Assembly (NCBI GenBank): GCA_018398585.1
Contig: JAGTTD010000030.1
Coordinates: forward strand, 1 to 64,000
Reading direction: 5' to 3'
DNA from: Simmondsia chinensis
Lineage: Eukaryota > Streptophyta > Magnoliopsida > Caryophyllales > Simmondsiaceae
Length of the DNA: 64,000 bases
Of the stretch, positions 1 to 12,900 are shown in pieces. The position numbers and the translations under genes are program-made. Position 1 is the stretch's first letter. Each line of letters starts with the position of its first letter. Under the pieces are notes generated by a model that was not told the origin of the DNA, searched no databases, and worked only from the letters and a program-made list of their open reading frames with translations.

Positions 1-540
1 AGGGAATTCACCCGGTTTAGACCCCCCACCCCTATTTTAACCTTAAATAGACCCCCATAACCCTAAATAACCTTTTTGGACAAAAATGCCCTCCAACCCC
101 TACCCCCCCTACCCGTCCTCTTTCTCTCTCCTCATTTAATGCGCACAGTGGCCCTCGTCCCTTCCATCTCCCCTTCTCTCTCCTCACATTTAATTCTACA
201 GCTGTAAAATTTGAATTTACCCCCTCCCCTCCCCATCTTCTCTCTTCCCCAAAACCAAACGTGTTTTGCAAGCCACACTCTCTCTCCTCTTTCTCTCACC
301 CGTTCATTCTCTCTCTCCTCTTTCTCTCACCCGTACATCCTCTTTCTCCTCTAACTTCAGCTGCGATTCTCGTTCCCTTGGGTCTATCTGCAGAGGTGTG
401 TGTTCGTCCGGCGATATCCTCTGTTTTCACACCTTCATCCATGCTGTCTAGCTGCTCTAGGGGTTAATCACCATTTCCGAAGGTGAGCACCGATTTCCGA
501 AGTTATTTTGCAGGGAAATGTATAATATGCATTTATTTCG
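1..540. other. Non-satellite left flank, C- and CT-rich, 5'-leader-like
   Basis: This is the only stretch of the window unrelated to the satellite. It opens with C-runs and AT-rich spacers, continues as pyrimidine-rich DNA (about 110-350) and ends with mixed-composition sequence. Long CT-rich tracts of this sort are common in plant promoters and 5' leaders. An AG|GTGAGC splice-donor-like site lies near 479-486 and a TTTTGCAG acceptor-like site at about 505-512, too close together to form an intron. Short open frames here are low-complexity Ser/Leu/Pro-rich translations of the CT tract and I do not call them genes. The stretch could be a gene's 5' end cut off by the array, or ordinary intergenic DNA. 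No function is assigned. Confidence 0.6.
110..350 (+). repeat. CT-rich low-complexity tract with a 31-bp tandem duplication
   Basis: The + strand is dominated by TCTC and CCTCTTT motifs. Within it a 24-nt block at 280-303 recurs exactly at 311-334, a 31-bp period, and a third shortened version follows at about 337-352. Slippage in pyrimidine-rich DNA explains this well. Such tracts can act as plant promoter or leader elements, but nothing here shows transcription. Confidence 0.75.
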
Positions 541-572
541 TATGATTTACTGAACATAATGCATAGTATTGG

Positions 573-588
573 TTAGGGTTTAGGGTTT
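573..588 (+). repeat. Short interstitial telomere-like motif (TTTAGGG type)
   Basis: The sequence reads TTAGGGTTTAGGGTTT, about two units of the plant telomere repeat TTTAGGG. A related GGGTTAG occurs at about 611-617. It lies immediately left of the degenerate satellite border. The complementary AAACCCTAAA is also the plant telo-box, a common promoter element, so two units alone do not prove proximity to a telomere. It could be a relic of subtelomeric origin, a telo-box belonging to the leader-like flank, or chance. Confidence 0.5.
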
Positions 589-719
589 TGGAGTTAGTGG
601 TTTTGTGAGTAAGGGTTAGTGTGTTTTATTGGTGTAAAATCAACTTATGCATGATTTTTTCAAGTTTTGTGGTATAATGATGTAAAATCAACCTTAATAA
701 GTGTGTTTCATGTAATCCC

Positions 720-735
720 TGTGTGTCGACACACA
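720..735. repeat. Perfect 16-bp palindrome TGTGTGTCGACACACA
   Basis: The sequence equals its own reverse complement and has a central GTCGAC. It sits in the degenerate border and is not part of the standard satellite unit. The core recurs at 760-777, and the surrounding ATCCCTGT is also repeated (about 715 and 743), so this is a small imperfect duplication. Its function is unknown. Confidence 0.8.
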
Positions 736-759
736 CCTCTGCATCCCTGTTCTGTCATA

Positions 760-777
760 ATGTGTGTCGACACACAT
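760..777. repeat. Perfect 18-bp palindrome ATGTGTGTCGACACACAT
   Basis: This is a second copy of the same palindromic core as at 720-735, one base pair longer on each side. It ends 23 bp before the first regular satellite subunit at 801. It could be a hairpin-prone sequence marking the junction or simply a local duplication. No matching terminal repeats or target-site duplication were found around it. Confidence 0.8.
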
Positions 778-800
778 CATAACACACTCCAAAAACACAT

Positions 801-2680
801 CATACACTGTGTATGATTGGTTTTAATGGTATAAAATCAACATGTGTAGACGTTTTTTAAGTAATTAGTGGTTTATGAGCAACTATACACTGTGTATGAT
901 TGGTTTTAATGGTGTATAACCAACGTGTGTTTGTATGTGTTAAGTAATTAATGGTGTATGATGATTGGTTTAAATGGTGTAAAATCAACTTGTGTAGACG
1001 TTTTTTAAGCAATTAGCGGGTTATGAGCAATCATACACTGTGTATGATTGGTTTTAATGGTGTATAACCAACTTGTATTTGTGTGTGTTAAGTAATTAGT
1101 GGTTTATGAGCAACTATACACTCGGGATGATTGGTTTTAATGATGTATAACCAACGTGTGTTTGTGTGTGTTAAGTAAACAGTGGTGTATGATCAACCAT
1201 ACACTGTGTATGATTGGTTTTAATGGTGTAAAATCAACTTGTGTAGACGTTTTTTAAGTAATTAGTGGGTTATGAGCAATCATACACTGTGTATGATTAG
1301 TTTTAATGGTGTATAATCAACTTGTGTTTGTGTGTGTTAAGTAATTAGTGGTTTATGACCAACCATACACTGTGTATGATAGGTTTTAATGGTGTATAAC
1401 CAACGTGTGTTTGTGTGTGTTAAGTAATTAATGGTGTATGATCAATCATACACTGTGTATGATTGGTTTTAATGGTGTAAAATTGGCTTGTGTAGACGTT
1501 TTTTAAGAAATTAGTGGTTTATGAGCAACCAAACACTGTTTACAATTGGTTGTAATGGTGTATAACCAACGTGTATTTGTGTGTGTTAAGTAATAAATGG
1601 TGTGTGATCAATCATACACTGTGTATGATTGGTTTTAATGGTGTAAAATCAACTTGTGTAGACGTTTTTTAAGTAATTAGCTGTTTACAAGCAGCCATAC
1701 ACTGTGTATGATTGGTTTTAACGGTGTATAACCAACGTGTGTTTGTGTGTTTTGTAATTAATGGTGTATGGTCAATCATACACTGTGTATGATTGGTTTT
1801 AATGATGTAAACTCAACTTGTGCAGATATTTTTTAAGTAATTAGTCGTACATGAGCAACCATACACTGTGTATGATTGGTTTTAATGGTGTATAACCAAC
1901 GTGTGTTTGTGTGTGTTAAGTAATTAATGGTGTATGACTGGTTTTAATGGTGCAAAATCAACTTGTGTAGACGTCTTGTAAGTAATTAGCGGTTTATGAG
2001 CAACCATACACTGTGTATGATTGGTTTTAATGGTGTATAACGAACGTATGTTTGTGTGTGTTAAGTAATTAATGGTGTATGATCAATCATACACTGTGTA
2101 TGATTGGTTTTAATGGTGCAAAATCAACTTGTAGAAACGTTTTTTAAGTAATTAGTGGTTTATGAGCAACCATACACTGTGTATGATTGGTTTTAATGGT
2201 GTATAACAAACGTGTGTTTGTATGTTTTGTAATTAATGGCGTATGATCAATCATACACTATGTATGATTGGTTTTAATGATATAAACTCAATTTGTGTAG
2301 ACGTTTTTTAAGTAATTAGTGGTTTATGAGCAACCATACACTGTATATGATTGGTTTTAATGGTGTATAACCAATGTGTGTTTGTGTGTGTTAAGTAATT
2401 AATGTTGTATGATTGGTTTTAATGGTGCAAAATCAACTTGTGTAGACGTTTTGTAAGTAATTAGTGGCTTATGAGCAACCATACACTGTGTATGATTGGT
2501 TTTAATAGTGTATAACAAACGTGTGTTTGTGTGTGTTAAGTAATTAATGGTGTATGATTGGTTTTAATGGTGTAAAATCAACTTGTGTAGACTTTTTTTA
2601 TGTAATTAGTGGTTTATGAGCAACCATACACTGTGTATGATTGGTTTTAATGGTGTATAACCAACGTGTGTTTGTGTGTG
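801..2680 (+). repeat. Edge zone of the regular array
   Basis: This holds the first regular dimers after the border. Subunits are fairly diverged, and several B tails run directly into TTGGTTTTAATGG because one 21-bp module is missing (about 955, 1931, 2405 and 2550). Some subunits here combine B-type and A-type features, for example TATAATCAACTTGTGTTTG near 1313-1331. I could not place this zone in register with one of the long higher-order blocks further right, as expected for an array edge that takes little part in homogenisation. Confidence 0.65.
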
Positions 2681-5600
2681 CTAAGTAATTCATGGTGTAT
2701 GATCAATCATACACCGTGTACGATTGGTTTTAATGGTGTAAAATCAACTTGTGTAGACATTTTTTAAGTAATTAGTGGGTTATGAGCAATCATACACGGT
2801 GTATGATTGGTTTTATGGTGTATAACCAACTTCTGTTTGTGTGTGTTAAGTAATTAGTGGTTTATGAGCACCAATACACTGTGTATGATTGGGTTTAATG
2901 GTGTAAAATCAACTAGTGTAGATGTTTTTTAAGTAATTAGTGGTTTATGAGCCACCATACACTGTGTATGATTGGTTTTAATGGTGTATAACCAACGTGT
3001 GTTTGTGCGTGTTAAATAAACAGTGGTGTATGATCAATCATACACTGTGTATGATTGGTTTTAATGGTTTAAAATCAACTTGTGTGGACGTTTTTTAAGT
3101 AATTAGTGGTTTATGAGCAACCACACACTGTGTATGATTCGTTTTAATGGTGTATAACCAAAGTGTGTTTGTGTGTCTTAAGTAATTAATGGTGTATGAT
3201 CAATCATAAACTGTGTATGATTGGTTTTAATGGTGTAAAATCAACTTGTGTAGACGTTTTTTAAGTAATTAGTGGGTTATGAGCAATCATACACTGTGTA
3301 TGATTTGTTTTAATAGTGTATAACCAACGTGTGTTTGTGTGTGTTAAGTAATTAGTGGTTTATGAGCGGCCATACACTGTGTATGATTGGTTTTAATGGT
3401 GTAAAATAAACTTGTGTAGATATTTTTTAAGTAATAAGTGGTTTATGAGTAACCATACACTCTGTATGATTGGTTTTAATGGTGTATAACCAACGTGTGT
3501 TTGTTTATGTTTAGTAAACAGTGGTGTATGATCAACCATACACTGCGCATGATTAGTTTTAATGGTGTAAAATCAACTTGTGTAGACGTTTTTTAAGTAA
3601 TGAGCGGGTTATGAGCAATTATACGCTGTGTATGATTGGTTTTAATGGTGTATGACCAACTTGTGTTTGTGTGTATTAAGTAATTAGTGGTTTATGAGCA
3701 ACCATACACTGAGTACGATTGGTTTTAATGGTGTATAACCAATGTGTGTTTGTGTGTGTTAAGTAATTAATGGTGTATGATATATCACACACTGTGTACA
3801 ATTGGTTTTAATGGTGTAGAATCAACTTGTGTAGACATTTTTTAAGTAATTAGCGGGTTATGAGCAACCATACATTATGTATGATTGGTTTTAATGGTGT
3901 ATAACCAACGTGTGCTTGTGTGTGTTAAGTAACTAATGGTGTATGATCAACCATACACTGTCTATGATTGGTTTTAATGGTGTAAAATAAACTTGTGTAG
4001 AAGTTTCTTAAGTAATTAGTGGTTCATGAGCAACCATATACTATGTATGATTGGTTTTAATGTCGTATAACCAACGTGTGTTTGTGTGTGTTAAGTAATT
4101 AATGGTGTATGATCAATCATACACTGTGTATGATCAATCATACACTGTGTATGATTGATTTTAATGGTGTAAAATTAACTTGTGATGACGTTTGTTAAGT
4201 AATTAGTGGTTTATGAGCAACCATACACGGCTTATGATTGGTTTTAATGGTGTATAACCGACATGTGTTTGTGTGTGTTAAGTAATTAATGGTGTATGAT
4301 CAATCATACACTGTGTATGATTGGTTTTAATGGTGTAAAATCAACTTGTGTAGACGTTTTTTAAGTAATTAGCTGTTTACAAGCAGCCATACACTGTGTA
4401 TGATTGGTTTTAATGGTGTATAACCAACGTGTGTTTGTGTGTGTTGTAATTAATGATGTATGATCAATCATACACTGTGTATGATTGGTTTTAATGATGC
4501 AAAATCAACTTGCATGGACGTTTTTTTAGTAATAAGTGCTTTATGAGCAACCATACACTGTGTATGATTGGTTTTAATGGTCTATAACCAACTTGTGTTT
4601 GTGTGTATTAAGTAATTAATGGTGTATGATCAATCATTGTGTATGATTGGTTTTAATGGTGTAAAATCAACTTGTGTAGACGTTTCTTAAGTAATTAGTG
4701 GGTTATGAGCAATCATTCGCTGTGTATGATTGGTTTTAATGGTGTATGACCTACTTGTGTTTGTGTGTGTTATGTAATTAGTGGTTTATGAGCAACCATA
4801 CACTGTGTATGATTGCTTTTAATGGTGAATAACCAACGTGTGTTTGTGTGTGTTAAGTAATTAATGGTGTATGATCAATCATACACTGTGTATGATTGGT
4901 TTTAATGGTGTAAAATCAGCTTGTGTGGGCATTTTTTAAGTAATTTGTGGTTTATGAGCAACCATACACTGTGTATGATTGGTTTGAATGGTGTATAACC
5001 AACGTGTGTTTGTGTGTGTTAAGTATTTAATGGTGTATGATCAATCATACACTGTGTATGATTGGTTTTAATGGTGTAAAATCATCTTGTGCATACGGTT
5101 TTTAAGCAATTAGTGGTTTATGAGCAAACATACACTGTGTATGATAGGTTTTAATGGTGCATAACCAACGTGTGTTTGCGTGTGTTAAGTAATTAATGGT
5201 GTATGATTGTTTTAAATGGTGTAAAATCAACTTCTGTAGACATTTTTTAAGTAATTAGTGGTTTATGAGCAACCATACACGGTGTATGATTGATTTTAAT
5301 GGTGTATAACCAACGTGTGTTTGTGTGTGTTAAGTAATTAATGGTGTATGATATATCATACACTGTGTATAATTGGTTTTAATGGTGTAGAATCAACTTG
5401 TGTAGACATTTTTTAAGTAATTAGCGGGTTATGAGCAACCATATACTATGTATGATTGGTTTTAATGGCGTATAACCAACGGGTGCTTGTGTGTGTAAAG
5501 TAACTGATGGTGTATGATCAACCATACACTGTCTATGATTGGTTTTATTGGTGTAAAATCAACTTGTGTATACGTTTTCTAAGTAATTAGTGGTTCATGA

Positions 5601-8563
5601 GCAACCATATACTATGTATGATTGGTTTTAATGTTGTATAACCAACGTGTGTTTGTGTGTGTTCCGTAATTAATGTTGTATGATTGGTTTTAATGGTGCA
5701 AAATCAACTTGTGTAGACGTTTTGTAAGTAATTAGTGGTTTATGACCAACCATACACTGTGTATGATTGGTTTTAATGGTCTATAACCAACGTGTGTTTG
5801 TGTGTGTTAAGTAATTAATGGTGTATGATTGGTTTTAATGGTGTAAAATCAACTTGTGTAGACTTTTTTTATGTAATTAGTGGTTTTTGGGCAACCATAC
5901 ACTGCGTATGATTGGTTTTAACGGTGTATAACCCACGTGTTTTTGTGTGTTTTGTAATTAATGGTGTATGATCAATCATACACTGTGTATGATTGGTTTT
6001 AAAGATGTAAAGTCAACTTGTGTAGACGTTTTTTAAATAATTAGTGGTTTAAGAGCAACCATGCACTGTGTATGATTGGTTTTAATGGTGTCTAACCAAC
6101 GTGCGTTTGTGTGTGCTAAGTAATTAATGGTGTATGATTGGTTTTAATGGTGCAAAATCAACTTGTGTGGACGTTCTTTAAGTAATTAGTGGGTTACGAG
6201 CAATCATACACTGTGTATGATTGGTTTTATGGTGTATAACCAACATCTGTTTGTGTGTGTTAAGTAATTAGTGGTTTATGAGCAACCATACACTGTGTAT
6301 GATTTGGTTTGATGGTGCAAAATCAACTAGTGTAGAAGTTTTTTAAGTAATTAGTGGCTTATGCGCCACCATACACTGTGTATGATTGGTTTTAATGGTG
6401 TATAACCAACGTGTGTTTGTGCGTGTTAAATAAACAGTGGTGTATGATAAATCATACACGATGTATGATTGGTTTTAATGGTGTAAAATCAACTTGTGTA
6501 GACGTTTTTTAAGTAATTAGTGGTTTATGTGCAACCACACACTGTGTATGATTCGTTTTAATGGTGTATAACCAACGTGTGTTTGTGTGTCTTAAGTAAT
6601 AAATGGTGTATGATCAATCATACACTGTGTATGATTGGTTTTAATGGTGTAAAATCAACTTGTGTAGACGTTTGTTAAGTAATTAGTGGGTTATGAGCAA
6701 TCATACACTGTGTATGATTGGTTTTAATGGTGTATAACCAATGTGTGTTTGTGTGTGTTAAGTAATTAGTGGTTTATGAGCGGCCATACACTGTGTATGA
6801 TTGGTTTTAATGGTGTAAAATAAACTTGTGTAGACATTTTTTAAGTAATAAGTGGTTTATGAGTAACGATACACTCTGTATGATTGGTTTTAATGGTGTA
6901 TAACCAACGTGTGTTTGTGTATGTTTAGTAAACAGTGGTGTATGATCAACCATACACTGCGCATGATTGGTTTTAATGGTGTAAAATCAACTTGTGTAGA
7001 CGTTTTTTAAGTAATGAGTGGGTTATGAGCAATCATACGCTGTGTATGATTAGTTTTAATGGTGTATGACCAACTTGTGTTTGTGTGTATTAAGTAATTA
7101 GTGGTTTATGAGCAACCATACACTGTGTATGATTGGTTTTAATGGTGTATAACCAACGTGTGTTTGTGTTTGTTAAGTAATTAATGGTGTATGATTGATT
7201 TTAATGGTGTAAAATCAACTTGTGTAGACTTTTTTTAAGTAATTAGTGGTTTATGAGCAACCATACACTGTGTATGATTGGGTTTAATGGTGTAAAATCA
7301 CCTTGTGTAGACATTTTTTAAATAATTAGTGAGTTATGAGCAACCATACACTGTGTCTAATTGGTTTTAATGGCGTATAACCAACATGTGTTTGTGCATG
7401 TTAAGTAATTAATGGTGTATGACCAACCATACACTGCGTATGATTGGTTTTAATGGTGCAAAATTAACTTGTGTAGACGTTTTTTAAGTAATTAGTGGTT
7501 CATGAGCAACCATGCACTATGTATGATTGGTTTTGAATGGTGGATAACAACCGTGTGTTTGTGTGCGTTAAGTAATTAATGGTGTATGACCAATCATACA
7601 CGGTGTATGATTGGTTTTAATGGTGTAAAATCATCTTGTGTAGACGTTTTTTAAGTAATTAGTGGTTTATGAGCAACCATACATTGTGTATGATTGGTTT
7701 TAATGGTGTATAACCAACGTGTGTTTGTGTGTGTTAAGTAATTAATTGTGTGTGATCAACCATACACTGCATATGATTGGTTCTAATGGTGTAAAATCAA
7801 CTTGTGTAGAAGTTTTTTAAGTAATTAGTGGTTCATGAGCAACCATACACTATGTATGATTGGTTTTAATGGTGTATAACCAATGTGTGTTTGTGTGTGT
7901 TAAGTAATTAATGGTGTATGATCAATCATACACTGTGTATGATTGGTTTTAATGGTGTAAAATAAACTTGTGTGGACATTTTTTAAGTAATTAGTTGTTT
8001 ATGAGCGAACATACACTGTGAGTGATTGGTTTTTATGGTGTATAACCAATGTGTGTTTGTGTGTGTTAAGTAATTAATGGTGTATGATCAATCATACACT
8101 ATGTATGATTGGTTTTAATGGTGTATAACTAACGTGTGTTTGTGTGTGTTAAGTAATTAATGGTGTATGATGTATCATACACTGTGTAAGATTGGTTTTA
8201 ATGGTGTAGAATCAACTTGTGTAGACATTTTTTAAGTAATTAGCGGGTTATGAGCAACCATACATTGTGTATGATTGGTTTTAATGGTGTATAACCAACG
8301 TGTGCTTGTGTGTGTTAAGTATCTAATGGGGTATGATCAACCGTACACTGTCTATGATTGGTTTTAATGATGTAAAATCAACTTGTCTAGACGTTTTTTA
8401 AGTAATTAGCGGTTCATGAGCAACCATATACTATGTATGATTGGTTTTAATGGTGTACAACCAACGTGTGTTTGTGTGTGTTAAGTAATTAATGGTGTAT
8501 GATCAATCATACACTGTGTATGATTGGTTTTAATGGTGTATAACCAACGTGTGTTTGTGTGTG
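2681..8563 (+). repeat. Long higher-order block, copy 1
   Basis: The block is defined from the rare variant CTAAGTAATTCATGG at 2681 to its next occurrence at 8564, 5883 bp later. The offset is confirmed by GAGCACCAAT at 2866 and 8749. Near 4379 it becomes 5862, because copy 1 carries an extra 21-bp module at 4107-4148. Other landmarks are ACACGGCTTATG (about 4225), CAATCATTGTG (4631, a short deletion), GGGTGCTTGT (5481) and TTAAATAAACAG (6426). These landmarks recur in copy 2 in the same order. The block is a product of long-range tandem duplication within the array. Confidence 0.8.
4107..4148 (+). repeat. Doubled 21-bp module
   Basis: Two adjacent copies of a 21-bp module, GTATGATCAATC plus ATACACTGT, replace the usual single copy at a B-to-A junction. 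The gain shifts the offset between higher-order copies 1 and 2 from 5883 to 5862, confirming it as a real length change in this copy. Confidence 0.9.
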
Positions 8564-9980
8564 CTAAGTAATTCATGGTGTATGATCAATCATACACTAT
8601 GTACGATTGGTTTTAATGGTGTAAAATCAACTTGTGTAGGCATTTTTTAAGTAATTAGTGGGTTATGAGCAATCATACACTATGTATGATTGGTTTTATG
8701 GTGTATAACCAACTTCTGTTTGTGTGTGTTAAGTAATTAGGGGTTTATGAGCACCAATACACTGTGTATGATTGGGTTTAATGGTGTAAAATCAACTACT
8801 GTAGATGTTTTTTAAGTAATTAGTGGTTTATGAGCCACCATACACTGTGTATGATTGGTTTTAATGGTGTATAACCAACGTGTGTTTATGCGTGTCAAAT
8901 AAACAGTGGTGTATGATCAATCATACACTGTGTATGATTGGTTTTAATGGTTTAAAATCAACTTGTGTAGCCGTATTTTAAGTAATTAGTGGTTTATGAG
9001 CAACCACACACTGTGTACGATTCGTTTTAATGGTGTATAACCAAAGTGTGTTTGTGTGTCTTAAGTAATTAATGGTGTATGATCAATCATATACTGTGTA
9101 TGATTGGTTTTAATGGTGTAAAATCAACTTGTGTAGACGTTTTTTAAGTAATTAGTGGGTTATGAGCATTCATACACTGTGTATGATTTGTTTTATTTGT
9201 GTATAACCAACGTGTGTTTGTGTGTGTTAAGTAATTAGTGGTTTATGAGCGGCCATACACTGTGTATGATTGGTTTTAATGGTGTAAAATAAACTTGTGT
9301 AGATATTTTTTAAGTAATAAGTGGTTTATGAGTAACCATACACTCTGTAAGATTGGTTTTAATGGTGTATAACCAACGTGTGTTTGTTTATGTTTAGTAA
9401 ACAGTGGTGTATGGTCAACCATACACTGCGCATGATTAGTTTTAATGGTGTAAAATCAACTTGTGTAGAAATTTTTTAAGTAATGAGCGGGTTATGAGCA
9501 ATTATACGCTGTGTATGATTGGTTTTAATGGTGTATGACCAACTTGTGCTTGTGTGTATTAAGTAATTAGTGGTTTATGAGCAACCATACACTGAGTACG
9601 ATTGGTTTTAATGGTGTATAACCAATGTGTGTTTGTGTGTGTTAAGTAATTAATGGTGTATGATATATCATACACTGTGTACAATTGGTTTTAATGGTGT
9701 AGAATCAACTTGTGCAGACATTTTTTAAGTAATTAGCGGGTTATGAGCAACCATACATTGTGTATGATTGGTTTTAATGGTGTATAACCAACGTGTGCTT
9801 GTGTGTGTTAAGTAACTAATGGTGTATGATCAACCATGCACTGTCTATGATTGGTTTTAATGGTGTAAAATAAACTTGTGTAGACATTTTTTAAGTAATT
9901 AGTGGTTCATGAGCAACTATATACTATGTATGATTGGTTTTAATGGTGTATAACCAACGTGTGTTTGTGTGTGTTAAGTA

Positions 9981-12900
9981 ATTAATGGTGTATGATCAAT
10001 CATACACTGTGTATGATTGATTTTAATGGTGTAAAATTAACTTGTGATGACGTTTTTTAAGTAATTAGTGGTTTATGAGCAGCCATACACGGCTTATGAT
10101 TGGTTTTAATGGTGTATAACCGACGTATGTTTGTGTGTGTTAAGTAATTAATGGCGTATGATCAATCATACACGGTGTATGATTAGTTTTAATGGTGTAA
10201 AATCAACTTGTGTAGACGTTTTTAAAGTAATTAGAGGTTTACAAGCAGCCATACACTGTGTATGATTGGTTTTAATGGTTTATAACCAACGTGTGTTTGT
10301 GTGTGTTGTAATTAATGGTGTATGATCAATCATACACTGTGTATGATTGGTTTTAATGGTGAATAACCAACGTGTGTTTGTGTGTGTTAAGTAATTAATG
10401 GTGTATGATCTATCATACACTGTGTATGATTGGTTTTAATGGTGTAAAATCAGCTTGTGTGGACATTTTTTAAGTAATTTGTGGTTTATGAGCAACCATA
10501 CACTGTGTATGATTGGTTTGAATGGTGTATAACCAACGTGTGTTTGTGTGTGTTAAGTAATTAATGGTGTATGATCAATCATACACTGTGTATGATTGGT
10601 TTTAATGGTGTAAAATCATCTTGTGCATACGTTTTTTAAGTAAATAGTGGTTTATGAGCAAACAAACACTGTGTATGATAGGTTTTAATGGTGTATAACC
10701 AACGTGTGTTTGCGTGTGTTAAGTAATTAATGGTGTATGATTGTTTTAAATGGTGTAAAATCAACTTCTGTAGACGTTTTTCAAGTAATTAGTGGTATAT
10801 GAGCAACCATGCACGGTGTATGATTGTTTTTAATTGTGTATAACCAACGTGTGTTTGTGTGGGTTAAGTAATTCATGGTGTATGATATATCATACACTGT
10901 GTACGATTGGTTTTTATGGTGTAGAATCAACTTGTGTGGACATTTTTTAAGTAATTAGCGGGTTATGAGCAACCATATACTATGTATGATTGGTTTTAAT
11001 GGTGTATAACCAACGGGTGCTTGTGTGTGTTAAGTAACTGATGGTGTATGATCAACCATACACTGTCTATGATTGGTTTTAATGGTGTAAAATCAACTTG
11101 TGTAGACATTTTCTAAGTAATTAGTGGTTCACGAGCAACCATATACTATGTATGATTGGTTTTAATGTTGTATAACCAACGTGTGTTTGTGTGTGTTCAG
11201 TAATTAATGTTGTATGATTGGTTTTAATGGTGCAAAATCAACTTGTGTAGACGTTTTGTAAGTAATTAGTGGTTTATGAGCAACCATACACTGTGTATGA
11301 TTGGTTTTAATGGTCTATAACCAAGGTGTGTTTGTGTGTGTTAAGTAATTAATGGTGTATGATTGGTTTTAATGGTGTAAAATCAACTTGTGTAGACTTT
11401 TTTTATGTAATTAGTGGTTTTTGAGCAACCGTACACTGCGTATGATTGGTTTTAACGGTGTATAACCAACGTGTGTTTTTGTGTTTTGTAATTAATGGTG
11501 TATGATCAATCATACACTGTGTATGATTGGTTTTAATGATGTAAAGTCAACTTGTGTAGACGTTTTTTGAATAATTAGTGGTTTATGAGCAACCATACAC
11601 TGTGTATGATTGATTTTAATGGTGTATAACCAACGTGCGTTTGTGTGTGCTAAGTAATTAATGGAGTATGATTGGTTTTAATGGTGCAAAATCAACTTGT
11701 GTAGACGTTCTTTAAGTAATTAGTGGGTTACGAGCAATCATGCACTGTGTATGATTGGTTTTATGGTGTATAACCAACATCTGTTTGTGTGTGTTAAGTA
11801 ATTAATGGTGTATGATCAATCATACACTGTGTATGATTGATTTTAATGGTGTAAAATTAACTTGTGATGACGTTTGTTAAGTAATTAGTGGTTTATGAGC
11901 AACCATACACGGCTTATGATTGGTTTTAATGGTGTATAACCGACATGTGTTTGTGTGTGTTAAGTAATTAATGGTGTATGATCAATCATACACTGTGTAT
12001 GATTGGTTTTAATGGTGTAAAATCAACTTATGTAGACGTTTTTTAAGTAATTAGCGGTTTACAAGCAGCCATACACTGTGTATGATTGGTTTTAATGGTG
12101 TATAACCAACGTGTGTTTGTGTGTGTTGTAATTAATGGTGTATGATCAATCATACATTGTGTATGATTGGTTTTAATGATGCAAAATCAACTTGCATGGA
12201 CGTTTTTTTAGTAATAAGTGCTTTATGAGCAACCATACACTGTGTATGATTGGTTTTAATGGTGTATAACCAACTTGTGTTTGTGTGTATTAAGTAATTA
12301 ATGGTGTATGATCAATCATTGTGTATGATTGGTTTTAATGGTGTAAAATCAACTTGTGCAGACGTTTCTTAAGTAATTAGTGGGTTATGAGCAATCATTC
12401 GCTGTGTATGATTGGTTTTAATGGTGTATGACCTACTTGTGTTTGTGTGTGTTATGTAATTAGTGGTTTATGAGCAACCATACACTGTGTATGATTGCTT
12501 TTAATGGTGAATAACCAACGTGTGTTTGTGTGTGTTAAGTAATTAATGGTGTATGATCAATCATACACTGTGTATGATTGGTTTTAATGGTGTAAAATCA
12601 GCTTGTGTGGGCATTTTTTAAGTAATTTGTGGTTTATGAGAAACCATACACTGTTTATGATTGGTTTGAATGGTGTATAACCAACGTGTGTTTGTGTGTG
12701 TTAAGTAATTAATGGTGTATGATCAATCATACACTGTGTATGATCAATCATACACTGTGTATGATTGGTTTTAATGGTGTAAAATCATCTTGTGCATACG
12801 GTTTTTAAGCAATTAGTGGTTTATGAGCAAACATACACTGTGTATGATAGGTTTTAATGGTGCATAACCAACGTGTGTTTGCGTGTGTTAAGTAATTAAT

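Larger units (their letters stand above)
590..800 (+). repeat. Degenerate border of the satellite array
   Basis: Satellite-like pieces appear here before the regular array begins. GTTAGTGGTTTTGTGAGTAA at about 593-612 resembles the A tail. TTATTGGTGTAAAATCAACTT at 627-647 resembles the A middle and is followed by a T-run and CAAG. GATGTAAAATCAACC follows at about 679-693. Their spacing is irregular and they are separated by unrelated sequence, including two palindromes. This fits old, diverged edge repeats no longer homogenised with the array interior. Regular 83-bp periodicity starts at 801. Confidence 0.7.

Noticed and set aside
32..467. Short open frames in the CT-rich flank on both strands (32-271 minus; 261-467 and 266-451 plus)
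   Set aside because: The translations are low-complexity Ser/Leu/Pro-rich or Arg/Gly-rich products of pyrimidine-rich DNA, overlap one another, and show no domain.
479..512. Intron between the GTGAGC donor-like and TTTTGCAG acceptor-like sites
   Set aside because: The interval is about 30 bp, below the minimum length of plant introns, and lacks a branch-point region.
720..777. Palindromes as terminal inverted repeats of a transposon
   Set aside because: The two copies are only 24 bp apart, each is self-palindromic, and no target-site duplication or transposase sequence is present.
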